Below, piece after piece: positions 26,442 through 34,774 of a stretch of 64,000 nt of DNA. The DNA lies in the NCBI GenBank assembly GCA_964393405.1, contig CAYMTR010000011.1:21235-85234 (forward strand), in the 5' to 3' direction. The notes under the pieces are model-generated. The model did no database searches, was not told the DNA's origin, and saw only the letters and a list, made by a program, of their open reading frames with translations. This stretch comes from CAYMTR01 sp964393405 (GTDB taxonomy: Bacteria > Bacteroidota > Bacteroidia > Bacteroidales > Prolixibacteraceae). Position 1 is the stretch's first letter. Each line of letters opens with the position of its first letter. Both the position numbers and the translations under genes were made by a program.

Positions 26442-29400
26442 CTAATTTTTGATAAACCTAGAAGTAAATACTTTATTATTGCCATTCACTTTAAGTATGT
26501 AGACACCTTTTAAAAGTTCAGTAACATCTATCGTATCAAAACCATATAGGCTTTTTACAATATTACCGGTTATTCCAATAATTTCAACTTTATTGATAAT
26601 GTCAATTCCTCTGATTGTTAAAGTATTCAATACTGGATTCGGGTAAACAGAAATTTCAGTCGAATGGTAATTCGCTGAAGTTGTTTTAACTGTTGCACTT
26701 ACAGAAGCTGTTGATGCTGATTTGTTACCAAAGTTATCTACTGTTTTAAAAGAGAATGTGTAGTCACCGTCAGCAAGATCTTTTACTTTTAAAGTATTTC
26801 CTGTCTGATTTGGATATAGTTTCTCCTTGATAAGCGTTGATCCCTGATAAACATTGTAATATAGTATGGCAATGTCGTCAGTTGCATTGTCCCATGAAAG
26901 TGTTACAGCGTTTTTATCAACTGAGGCTTTCAAATTTGAAACAATACCGGGTATTGTTTCATCAGGTATTATTGAGAATTTTCCGGACTCCAAAAACTGG
27001 AATGTACCAAATAATGAAGGGTCATTATATGGGAAAGCCGTAGGAGACACTAATGTTATTTGATTTCTGTTAGCGTCTGAAGCTGTTGCGTCGTTATCGC
27101 TCGCTAGAATATCAAATCCAATTAATTTGCCTATTTCTGGTACAAATCCATCCATCAATGAATCCCAAGGTATTATAAGTTCGAATTTATATCCTTCAGA
27201 TGTCTGAGAATAAACCTGAGTTGCTCCTGAGAAAGAATTATTAACGCTGAAGTCAACATCGGGTACAAGCCTAAACTGATAGTCGTTTCCATCAAATGTT
27301 GGATCGTTAGAAACCCATCCTCCATTTCGAGGCCAATGTATATTTTTGGAATTATCCATATCAAAATAAACTTCGATATTATCAACCTGATAGTTAGTGC
27401 CTGTGTTTACTATAACGTCATCTGTTATATCTAAAATTATACTTACATGAGTAGCATTCCAATCCATCGAAATGTTACAAGTATAATCAGATGGGCTATC
27501 AACTGTACCAAAAACAATCTTTTCAGCTGTAAAATCAGGGATCGATGGTTCCAATGCAGGTATTGGGTCCCATTCGTCAGTTCCTTTTGTAAAGTTGAAT
27601 GTTGTGATTTCTGTTCCATCTGTTAATACTGGTTCAGTTATTACTTTTGACCATGAAGCCCGTTTAGTCGAGTTATCTTCTCCTGATTTTTCAATAGTAC
27701 CATATTCATAACATTTTTCTGAAGGACCTCCAAGAGTTGAATTCCATCCTTCCGCTTGAATCATAGACTTACCTTCAAAACCAGGAGCGTTGGTGCTGTC
27801 GATTGATGTTTTAAAATAAACAACTTCACTTGTTGTTCCTTGCCAAGGACGACCTAATGCTCCCGGTTTTGATAGATATACCGAGGCAGTTTCTGTTCCA
27901 GGTATTGCTGATGTTATTCTACATTCATACATGAGGTAACCCCTTGCTGTTGTTTGTTGAGCTGCAGTTATATATGAGATATCAGTATTTGTTTCGCTTG
28001 TGTTCATTGCAAGATCAGACTTATATGCAACTAATGTCATGCCACCGAATATATAATCTGTTCCTCCCATTAATGAACATTTATAAGCAACAACTCTGGC
28101 ACCCTCAGCTCCGTAGAATGAATCCTGACGTCCCACGATACGACATTTATTAAGAATTGATTTATCACCATTCTTAGTATAGGCTATTGCTGCTGCCCTT
28201 TCAACGTAACTCTTACTTTGCACTGCTGTATTGCCCTGATCAATCGGACGTTTGCCTTTACTACCTACTGCCCATTCAACAACTACATCTTCTGATTCTT
28301 TCTTTGAAATATATTGGTTGAAGGAATTCTCAAATATAATATTTGAGGCTTCAAAACCCGGAGCATCAATAACAACGGTTGAATTCCAATAAGATCCGTT
28401 TGCGGTTCCACTACCGGTATTTGTATAACTCAAATATCCGTTTTCCATATTGACTCTTAAAGCTTCAGAATTCCATTTATGATTGTTTGTCATGCTATAA
28501 TAGTTATAACCGGTACCATAATAGGATGTAATTCTAACAGCATTTTCATCAATATCAACACCTTTGTTTTCCATTGCTATACTTGGTGCATTCGATGCAT
28601 TTATAAAAGAAATATTTGGGATGTCAATTACAAGCATTTCTTCATAATTCCCAGGATCAATAATTATTGAAACACGCTCGTTGTTCGGACGAATCATTGT
28701 CCTGATTGCATCTAAAGCTTCATTGATAGTTGAAAACTCTTTGTTGGACCCAACAGTTATAATTTCAGAATAGGGTAATATTTTAGTGATATAAATATCC
28801 GTAAAGTATGTAGTTCCTGCCCCCAAACCTAAGGTTATATATTCTGAAGAAGTTCCGGTAAATACATAAGAAATACTTTCATTTTTACTGGTGCTTCCAC
28901 TTGTTGTGAAAATTGTATCCCCTCCTGAAATTGCAAATTTTGCTGAGTAGTAATATCCAATTGTTAATTTCTCACCCGGATTCATTGGTATCTGTATACT
29001 GGCACCATTCTTCCCAACAAGATGACTTTTAGCCTTTTCATTGTATATATTACCACTGAAAAGTAATCCTTTGTACGCTGCATTCCCATTTACAATAGTT
29101 GCATCATCAAATGGCCATACACTGACCGTTTTGAAAACAAGATTCTTAGAGCCACCAGCTCCTTCTATCTTAAGGTTTGATGTCATTGCTAGTTCTATTG
29201 GAGATTCTTCGATACCTGTGCAGGAAATTGAATATACTCCATCACGTAATAATATTTCCTGATCACTGGCAAAGCTATATGTATAACCGGCTTCATTAAG
29301 ATTTGTGAATACAGTAATTAATTTTCCCTTTTGCACATCACTTAATCCTTCTATTGTTATGGTAGCAGGGAATGTTGGTTTTGATTCAAATGAGATATCT

Positions 29401-31400
29401 GAAACAAGATCAGCAGGTTCAATTGATATTGTATTCTCTGGTATTACAAAATCATTAACCCCAGTTGCAGATATCGTATATGCGCAATTTGGTTCTATCT
29501 TCGCTGTATAAGTAGCATCAGTTGTATTAATTGTAGTTTCAGGTATGAAAATTTTATTTTCTGATGCAGGAGCAGTATATACTAACCCTAATTTAGCCAA
29601 CTGAGAAGCATTTAATCCAATAATTGAACCACTTACAGTGTACATCTCAACTTTTCTGATTGTAACTTCATGACTGGTTTCTTCACTTATAGTTATTTTA
29701 CTTCCATTGCTGATTATATATCCATTAGCATTTACAAGGCTTAGAGAATATTCAAATCCCGAGGGAACTTTGCCACTATAATTGCCACTAGAAACATTGG
29801 CTTGCCATGATTTCCCGGCGCTATTAGTAAATTGAATTTTATATCCTTCAGGAATATCGGTAGCTTCAGTTACATTGACAGTTCCTGTTACTTTAACCAT
29901 TGTTGCATCTTTTCTTAATATACGATAATAGAAAGGTTTGTCTTTTGTATCGTAGATTTTATATACACCTGTATTTTTTGCTACAAACTTGATTTTTGAT
30001 CCTGTGCTTCTGGAACTTGCAGTGTCTGTTTGAATATTAGGATCTGAGTAAACAAAGTTTATTAACCCTTGTGGGTTCTGAGATTTACAATAAATAGTAA
30101 CTTCGTCATCCTCACTGAGGTTTATTGTAAGATATCTGGCTGTCGATGCGCTTGAATTTACATATAATGAACCCTTTAAAGAATCACTTTCAATAACAAT
30201 TGGCGAGCCATTAGCATCATAACGGGTAAGATTCTCATTAGTCGTTCTCAATCGATCTTTATTGGCAGCCCCAACCCATGTAAGCACTCCTGCTGTAAAA
30301 GTTGCAGGCATTGTTTTTCCTGTTGAACCAACAACAACAGATGTATCATACCATGAATTTATGAAACTTTCAGTAAGCCAGTTTGTGTATATTTCAGGAT
30401 TAAGTTCTTTAGCTCCAAAGTCCCAAGCGTCAATTAAAGCTGTCTTTTCTTTTTCATTTTCAATTGAAACAGAAGAAATATAAATTGTTCCATTAGCTGC
30501 AGGTGCTTTGAATACTCCGTTTATTACTCCGGCTTCTCCTTTATAATTAAATGAATGTGATCCACATGCCCCTGAACCCTTATCTGTCGCAGATATTGAA
30601 CCTAAAATATTTCCTAAGCCGTCAGTAAATTCCATTTCAACATCTGTTACACTTGTGTATTGACATGTTCCAATTGTAATTTTTGAATTTCCAGAAACGA
30701 CAAATGAAAACGAATTACCAACAAACATTGCAAGTCCATGCTGAGCATCATGATACCAGAACTGCGAATTTTCATTGTCATTATTGCTTTTAATTGTAAC
30801 TAGGCCATCATCTGTAACAAATATTGGAAACTTGGTAGTAGTTACCTGAGGAAGAACTGAACCATCAGCAAAATTATAATTATAGGTTTCTCCAAAGTCT
30901 GAAATTATGGGAGAACTTATGATATCAATCCTCGGTATGTAGGTTTTTGCAACCGCATTAGTTAATACTAATGTTGTTTTTGGTCCTGAATACTTGAACT
31001 CTAGGATGTCATCACAAGCAGCTGTTTTTGACAGCTTGGTTTCAGTATATGTTCCGTTCTTGTTAGAAACAGTAAGGGTTGATGTACTACCAGAATATTT
31101 ACATCCGTAAATATTTACAGTAACATCTCCCGCAACATCTATCTCAATGTAATTACCGTCTTTAAATTCTACACCATGTTGCGCTCCGTTATAAAGATAA
31201 GGAGTGCCAGTTCCTATACGAGTTCTTATTATTCCGTAATCCACATCTGTTTTCACATCAGAGTTGTTAGGAATAATACTTCCGTCACAAAAGTTGAACG
31301 AATAATCTATTCCCCGCCAAGGAGTAGTTACCATTTCTGCTTTTACCCAAATAAAGCTGAGTAACATTGCAATAATTGAAAAGTAGATTCTTTTTTTCAT
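26442..31400 (-). CDS. Large multidomain secreted pectinesterase with T9SS sorting domain
   Basis: 1652 residues. A Sec signal peptide (1-21) precedes two related beta-sandwich modules (about 30-160 and 170-315; both carry a F.DGS..P opening and an Y..AQHG segment), further fibronectin-like modules to about 870, and a CE8 pectinesterase beta-helix at about 880-1240. The helix holds D1093 (GRQDSFYG), D1115 (GGTDYIFGG) and R1184 (GRPW), the full catalytic set for demethylating pectin. A CBM9/DOMON-like sugar-binding domain (about 1290-1470), an Fn3 (about 1485-1575) and a T9SS type A C-terminal domain (SVYPNPVLNTLTIRG onward, 1585-1652) complete it. It is exported by T9SS to the cell surface or medium. 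It is divergent from the amidase gene. Confidence 0.92.
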   Translation of the reverse strand: MKKRIYFSIIAMLLSFIWVKAEMVTTPWRGIDYSFNFCDGSIIPNNSDVKTDVDYGIIRTRIGTGTPYLYNGAQHGVEFKDGNYIEIDVAGDVTVNIYGCKYSGSTSTLTVSNKNGTYTETKLSKTAACDDILEFKYSGPKTTLVLTNAVAKTYIPRIDIISSPIISDFGETYNYNFADGSVLPQVTTTKFPIFVTDDGLVTIKSNNDNENSQFWYHDAQHGLAMFVGNSFSFVVSGNSKITIGTCQYTSVTDVEMEFTDGLGNILGSISATDKGSGACGSHSFNYKGEAGVINGVFKAPAANGTIYISSVSIENEKEKTALIDAWDFGAKELNPEIYTNWLTESFINSWYDTSVVVGSTGKTMPATFTAGVLTWVGAANKDRLRTTNENLTRYDANGSPIVIESDSLKGSLYVNSSASTARYLTINLSEDDEVTIYCKSQNPQGLINFVYSDPNIQTDTASSRSTGSKIKFVAKNTGVYKIYDTKDKPFYYRILRKDATMVKVTGTVNVTEATDIPEGYKIQFTNSAGKSWQANVSSGNYSGKVPSGFEYSLSLVNANGYIISNGSKITISEETSHEVTIRKVEMYTVSGSIIGLNASQLAKLGLVYTAPASENKIFIPETTINTTDATYTAKIEPNCAYTISATGVNDFVIPENTISIEPADLVSDISFESKPTFPATITIEGLSDVQKGKLITVFTNLNEAGYTYSFASDQEILLRDGVYSISCTGIEESPIELAMTSNLKIEGAGGSKNLVFKTVSVWPFDDATIVNGNAAYKGLLFSGNIYNEKAKSHLVGKNGASIQIPMNPGEKLTIGYYYSAKFAISGGDTIFTTSGSTSKNESISYVFTGTSSEYITLGLGAGTTYFTDIYITKILPYSEIITVGSNKEFSTINEALDAIRTMIRPNNERVSIIIDPGNYEEMLVIDIPNISFINASNAPSIAMENKGVDIDENAVRITSYYGTGYNYYSMTNNHKWNSEALRVNMENGYLSYTNTGSGTANGSYWNSTVVIDAPGFEASNIIFENSFNQYISKKESEDVVVEWAVGSKGKRPIDQGNTAVQSKSYVERAAAIAYTKNGDKSILNKCRIVGRQDSFYGAEGARVVAYKCSLMGGTDYIFGGMTLVAYKSDLAMNTSETNTDISYITAAQQTTARGYLMYECRITSAIPGTETASVYLSKPGALGRPWQGTTSEVVYFKTSIDSTNAPGFEGKSMIQAEGWNSTLGGPSEKCYEYGTIEKSGEDNSTKRASWSKVITEPVLTDGTEITTFNFTKGTDEWDPIPALEPSIPDFTAEKIVFGTVDSPSDYTCNISMDWNATHVSIILDITDDVIVNTGTNYQVDNIEVYFDMDNSKNIHWPRNGGWVSNDPTFDGNDYQFRLVPDVDFSVNNSFSGATQVYSQTSEGYKFELIIPWDSLMDGFVPEIGKLIGFDILASDNDATASDANRNQITLVSPTAFPYNDPSLFGTFQFLESGKFSIIPDETIPGIVSNLKASVDKNAVTLSWDNATDDIAILYYNVYQGSTLIKEKLYPNQTGNTLKVKDLADGDYTFSFKTVDNFGNKSASTASVSATVKTTSANYHSTEISVYPNPVLNTLTIRGIDIINKVEIIGITGNIVKSLYGFDTIDVTELLKGVYILKVNGNNKVFTSRFIKN

Positions 31401-31700
31401 GAATTCTCTTGTTAGATTTTTTAGTTATTTTATTGCTAATTAGCTTAATTTCTGATTACAATAAACCCGTATCTAAATTAAAAAAGGAAATTCAGAGTGA
31501 AGTGGAGTATTTGTTATTATAAGGGGTACAAATTGACTTTTTTTGTATTGAAAGATTTGTTTTTTCTTGATAGGATATTGAGTTATTTATATCTAAGATT
31601 ATAATCAGCTATTCAAATTAATATTTCTAAAAGGTAATCTTTTATGTATTTATCGTGTTATTCTACTATTAGTATTTCTTAATGCCTAATTTTGTTTTAA
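31401..31700. other. 300-bp divergent intergenic region
   Basis: It lies between the pectinesterase and amidase starts and is strongly AT-rich. A TAATTTTG (31687-31694) sits only 6 bases before the amidase ATG. No hairpin, repeat or small frame could be supported. Confidence 0.6.
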
Positions 31701-34223
31701 ATGACAGATACAAACACACACAAATATCTATTCTTTTTATTCTTTTTCTTTTGTTTCTTATTCTTAGGGATAGCAAGTGTTAAGGCTAATTATAACAATA
31801 GTTCTCTTGTTATTACCCCTGAACCCCAAAGCATTTCTGATGAAAGTAAAACAAGGAACTCGCCGGCAGCAACAATTGTATGGGGAAAGAATCAAATCAG
31901 AAGAGTTGATAATTCATACAGTTTTTTTGTTGAATCCCCTGTTCAATTTAGCTATTTTGGTGTTGGATGGAAAACGAATGATGATAGTTTAGATACATCT
32001 GATTTCGTTATAAGATACAGGACATGGTCAGGAAATATTGAACCTGGAAATTGGAAATCCACTCAAGGAGAATACTCTCCCGAAGAGAATAAATCGGGAC
32101 TATATAGGAGTGATGTAATTTTTGTAAACGATTCAATACTTCATGATTTCGTTGAAATTATCATTACATCCGCTAAAAATGTTATAATTGATTCTTTAGT
32201 TGTTGATTTAGTTGGTTTTTCTAAAAATGACACTCCTAATTTCTCTGAAAAATCTTCAGTTAATTATTATTCAACAACAGATTGCCCCCCGCCTTCAATA
32301 ATACCCAGAACCAATTGGTGTGGCGGATTTGGGGCGTGTAATAATCCTCAATATCAGCCTGAAATTATTCAGCCTACCCACGTGGTAATTCATCACGGTG
32401 GCTCTCCAGACTCTTATGTTGATGGATACTCAGTTGTTAGAGGATATTGGGATTATCATGTTAATTCTCTAGGTTGGGACGATATTGGGTATAATTATTT
32501 GATCGATAAAAATGGGAATATTTTTCAGGGAAGGCATAACCCCTACTTGTTTTCTCAAGATGTTAAAGGCGCTCATGCAGGTAATGTTAATGGAAAGGCT
32601 ATTGGAGTCTGTTTTTTAGGTAATTCTGATAAAACTTATCCTACTGTTGAACAAATTTCAAGACTTGAAGAATTGCTGGCTTATTGGTTCAATTTTAAAA
32701 ATATTGATCCTGTTGTGAAGAATTTAATTATTAATCAGGCAGGAACCGATACTTTGTTTCTTCCCAGAATTGTTGGGCATAGGGATATAAAACCCGCTAC
32801 TATTTGTCCCGGCGATATGCTTTATGATGCCTTAACAAATATTAGAATGGAAACTAGGATTAAGATGCTTTCATGTTCAAATAGGAAATTATCTACCGAT
32901 ATCCTTGTTGATAATCTTAGCGTCTTTCCCAGTGAAATAATTGGAGGGGGAAGTGTTACAGTGACATCACGATTTTCAGTTTCAGACGATATTAAAGACT
33001 TAACAGAATCACCCTCTTTATGTGAATTGTGGCTTTCTGAGGATACAATTTTTAATCCAACCAAAGACATATTATTCGATTTACCTGTCAGTATTGAAAA
33101 TTCAGATTCTGTTATTTCAACTGAATATAAAATCAATAAATATACTGCTCCTGGGAAATATTACTTTTTCCTTGTTGCTGACCGTTATAATAGTTTATGG
33201 GAATCTGATGAGATGAATAACGAGTTGTTTGTACCTCTATCAATTCATGATAACAGCTCTATGATTGCAGTAAATACTGTTCCTTCAAACGGTGGTGTAG
33301 TTTCGGGTGCAGGGAAATATTTTAATGGTGATACTTGTAACCTGTTTGCTGAAAACGCCTTTGGTTATGAGTTTCAAGGATGGTATGAGGGCGAAAGTCT
33401 TATCTCAAAGGGGTTTAGTATAAGCATGACTGTTGAAAAACCAAGAAGTATTACTGCTCAGTTTAAATGTTCTGACTATTTTGGTGATCCAAATATTGAA
33501 GGAAACTTTACGGTTTGCCAAGGTGATAAAAACGTCGCTTATAGCATTCCAGAAATAAACAACGGATTATCCTATGAGTGGTCTTTACCTTCTGGTGTAT
33601 CTGGGTTTAGTAAAAGTAACAGTATAATTGTCAGCTTCTCAAACGTTGCTGAATCCGGAATTATAAAAGTAGTTGCAGATATTGGTTGTGCAAACCTTTT
33701 TCCTGAAGCCATAGACAATATTGATGTGAAAAACAAACCTCCACGACCAGAAATTTTTATTGAAGATGGAGCTTTGTTCTCAAACCATGGGTACAATGAA
33801 CTAATCATTTACGATTGGTTCAAGGATAGTATAAAAGTCAGCGAATTAAAATTAAGCGATAATTTTAAGCCCTCAGAATTAGGAGATTACTATTTGATTG
33901 AATCAACAGACTTCTGTTCTTCAGACCCATCTGAAAAAGTATTTTTCGACTATAGGAAATACTTCTCTGAAGAAGAATCAAACAGAATGGTTATTTTTCC
34001 TAATCCTGCTGAAAATATTTTAGAGATTATTTTTTCTGAACTACAGGAAAATGGACTTGAGATTAGTTTTTACGATTCATCTTCAAGGCTTAGATTAAAA
34101 TCCCGGAATAGATTGAAATCAAACCATTACTTAATCGATGTTTCAGATCTCGAAAAGGGTGTGTACATTGTGAATTTTAGAATAAACGGAACTGTAAATC
34201 ATACTAAGTTTTTAAAAAAGTGA
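31701..34223 (+). CDS. Secreted PGRP-type N-acetylmuramoyl-L-alanine amidase with T9SS sorting domain
   Basis: 840 residues. A Sec signal peptide (about 1-29) is followed by a beta-rich N-terminal region (55-175) and an amidase_2/PGRP domain (about 200-385). That domain contains IPRTNWCG, VVIHHGG (H231/H232), GYNYLIDKNGNIFQGR, GAHAGNVNGKAIG, and GHRDIKPATICPGD with H360 and C369 as the likely remaining zinc ligands. A CARDB-like domain (about 395-515), an InlB-like beta repeat (about 525-590), a PKD-like domain and a T9SS type A CTD (VIFPNPAENILEIIF onward, about 765-840) follow. It cleaves the MurNAc-L-Ala bond; export to the surface suggests it acts on other bacteria's peptidoglycan rather than on its own, which is inference. 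Confidence 0.9.
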   Translation: MTDTNTHKYLFFLFFFFCFLFLGIASVKANYNNSSLVITPEPQSISDESKTRNSPAATIVWGKNQIRRVDNSYSFFVESPVQFSYFGVGWKTNDDSLDTSDFVIRYRTWSGNIEPGNWKSTQGEYSPEENKSGLYRSDVIFVNDSILHDFVEIIITSAKNVIIDSLVVDLVGFSKNDTPNFSEKSSVNYYSTTDCPPPSIIPRTNWCGGFGACNNPQYQPEIIQPTHVVIHHGGSPDSYVDGYSVVRGYWDYHVNSLGWDDIGYNYLIDKNGNIFQGRHNPYLFSQDVKGAHAGNVNGKAIGVCFLGNSDKTYPTVEQISRLEELLAYWFNFKNIDPVVKNLIINQAGTDTLFLPRIVGHRDIKPATICPGDMLYDALTNIRMETRIKMLSCSNRKLSTDILVDNLSVFPSEIIGGGSVTVTSRFSVSDDIKDLTESPSLCELWLSEDTIFNPTKDILFDLPVSIENSDSVISTEYKINKYTAPGKYYFFLVADRYNSLWESDEMNNELFVPLSIHDNSSMIAVNTVPSNGGVVSGAGKYFNGDTCNLFAENAFGYEFQGWYEGESLISKGFSISMTVEKPRSITAQFKCSDYFGDPNIEGNFTVCQGDKNVAYSIPEINNGLSYEWSLPSGVSGFSKSNSIIVSFSNVAESGIIKVVADIGCANLFPEAIDNIDVKNKPPRPEIFIEDGALFSNHGYNELIIYDWFKDSIKVSELKLSDNFKPSELGDYYLIESTDFCSSDPSEKVFFDYRKYFSEEESNRMVIFPNPAENILEIIFSELQENGLEISFYDSSSRLRLKSRNRLKSNHYLIDVSDLEKGVYIVNFRINGTVNHTKFLKK

Positions 34224-34391
34224 ACAACCTTTTTTCTGAAGAAACAGAAAATGAAACATTAGGTTTAGATCTTAACCCAAACATCATTATTATGGTTGCA
34301 AATATTACAATTGAGAAATTAAGTCCGAATTTGAGATACATTTGTTTTTAGATTTATTAATAAAAAATTTTAAATTTGCCGCCGTAATTAT
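34224..34391. other. Spacer between the amidase gene and tRNA-Val
   Basis: 168 bases, AT-rich. It holds the tRNA promoter (34371-34378, with a TTTG at 34341-34344); no terminator hairpin for the amidase gene was found. Confidence 0.4.
34371..34378 (+). promoter_or_regulatory. -7 box (TAAATTTG) for tRNA-Val
   Basis: An exact TAnnTTTG match 13 bases before the mature tRNA 5' end. A TTTG at 34341-34344 is a -33 candidate at a long spacing of 26. Confidence 0.5.
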
Positions 34392-34466
34392 GGGTTGTTA
34401 GCTCAGTTGGTTTAGAGCATTACCTTGACAGGGTAGGGGTCACTGGTTCGAATCCAGTACAACCCA
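34392..34466 (+). tRNA. tRNA-Val (anticodon GAC)
   Basis: 75 nt. The acceptor stem GGGTTGT/ACAACCC is perfect with discriminator A. The D arm GCTC-x-GAGC is present. The anticodon stem TTACC/GGTAG has one G-T pair around the loop TTGACAG, which gives anticodon GAC. The T arm ACTGG-TTCGAAT-CCAGT is perfect. CCA is not encoded. It has its own promoter and terminator. Confidence 0.97.
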
Positions 34467-34477
34467 CAAGTTTAATT

Positions 34478-34509
34478 AAGAGGTCATCGTTTGTATGACC
34501 TCTTTTTTT
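34478..34509 (+). terminator. Intrinsic terminator after tRNA-Val
   Basis: A perfect 10-bp stem (AAGAGGTCAT/ATGACCTCTT) with a 7-base loop and a following T-run, 11 bases past the tRNA. Confidence 0.9.
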
Positions 34510-34546
34510 GTGAAAAATTGTAGCTCATTAATTTGAGTTATTCTTT

Positions 34547-34566
34547 CAGTAAATAGCTATTTACTG
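34547..34566. promoter_or_regulatory. Perfect 20-bp palindrome, possible operator
   Basis: CAGTAAATAGCTATTTACTG is self-complementary over all 20 bases. It lies in the 235-base gap between the tRNA terminator and the GH3 gene, about 130 bases upstream of that gene's -7 box. Perfect symmetry with no loop favours a dimeric-repressor site over a terminator. No regulator is encoded nearby. Confidence 0.35.
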
Positions 34567-34693
34567 ATTGTCTTTTTATAAAAAAAGCTCACTTCAATAT
34601 AATGAATGTCTCATTTCTTTTGATTCAAAGTAAAAATATCATGAATGCTCAAATTTTATTTTATCATGCTCTTTTTTAGTAATTAAGGTTGGA

Positions 34694-34701
34694 TATATTT
34701 G
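34694..34701 (+). promoter_or_regulatory. -7 box (TATATTTG) for the GH3 gene
   Basis: An exact TAnnTTTG match 43 bases upstream of the first ATG (34745) and 73 bases upstream of the preferred ATG (34775). Confidence 0.45.
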
Positions 34702-34774
34702 CTTACTTTTATTACATATTCGATGTTTCAACATTAAAGGGAAGATGGCAAGTATTTTAAAAATTCAATTTTTA

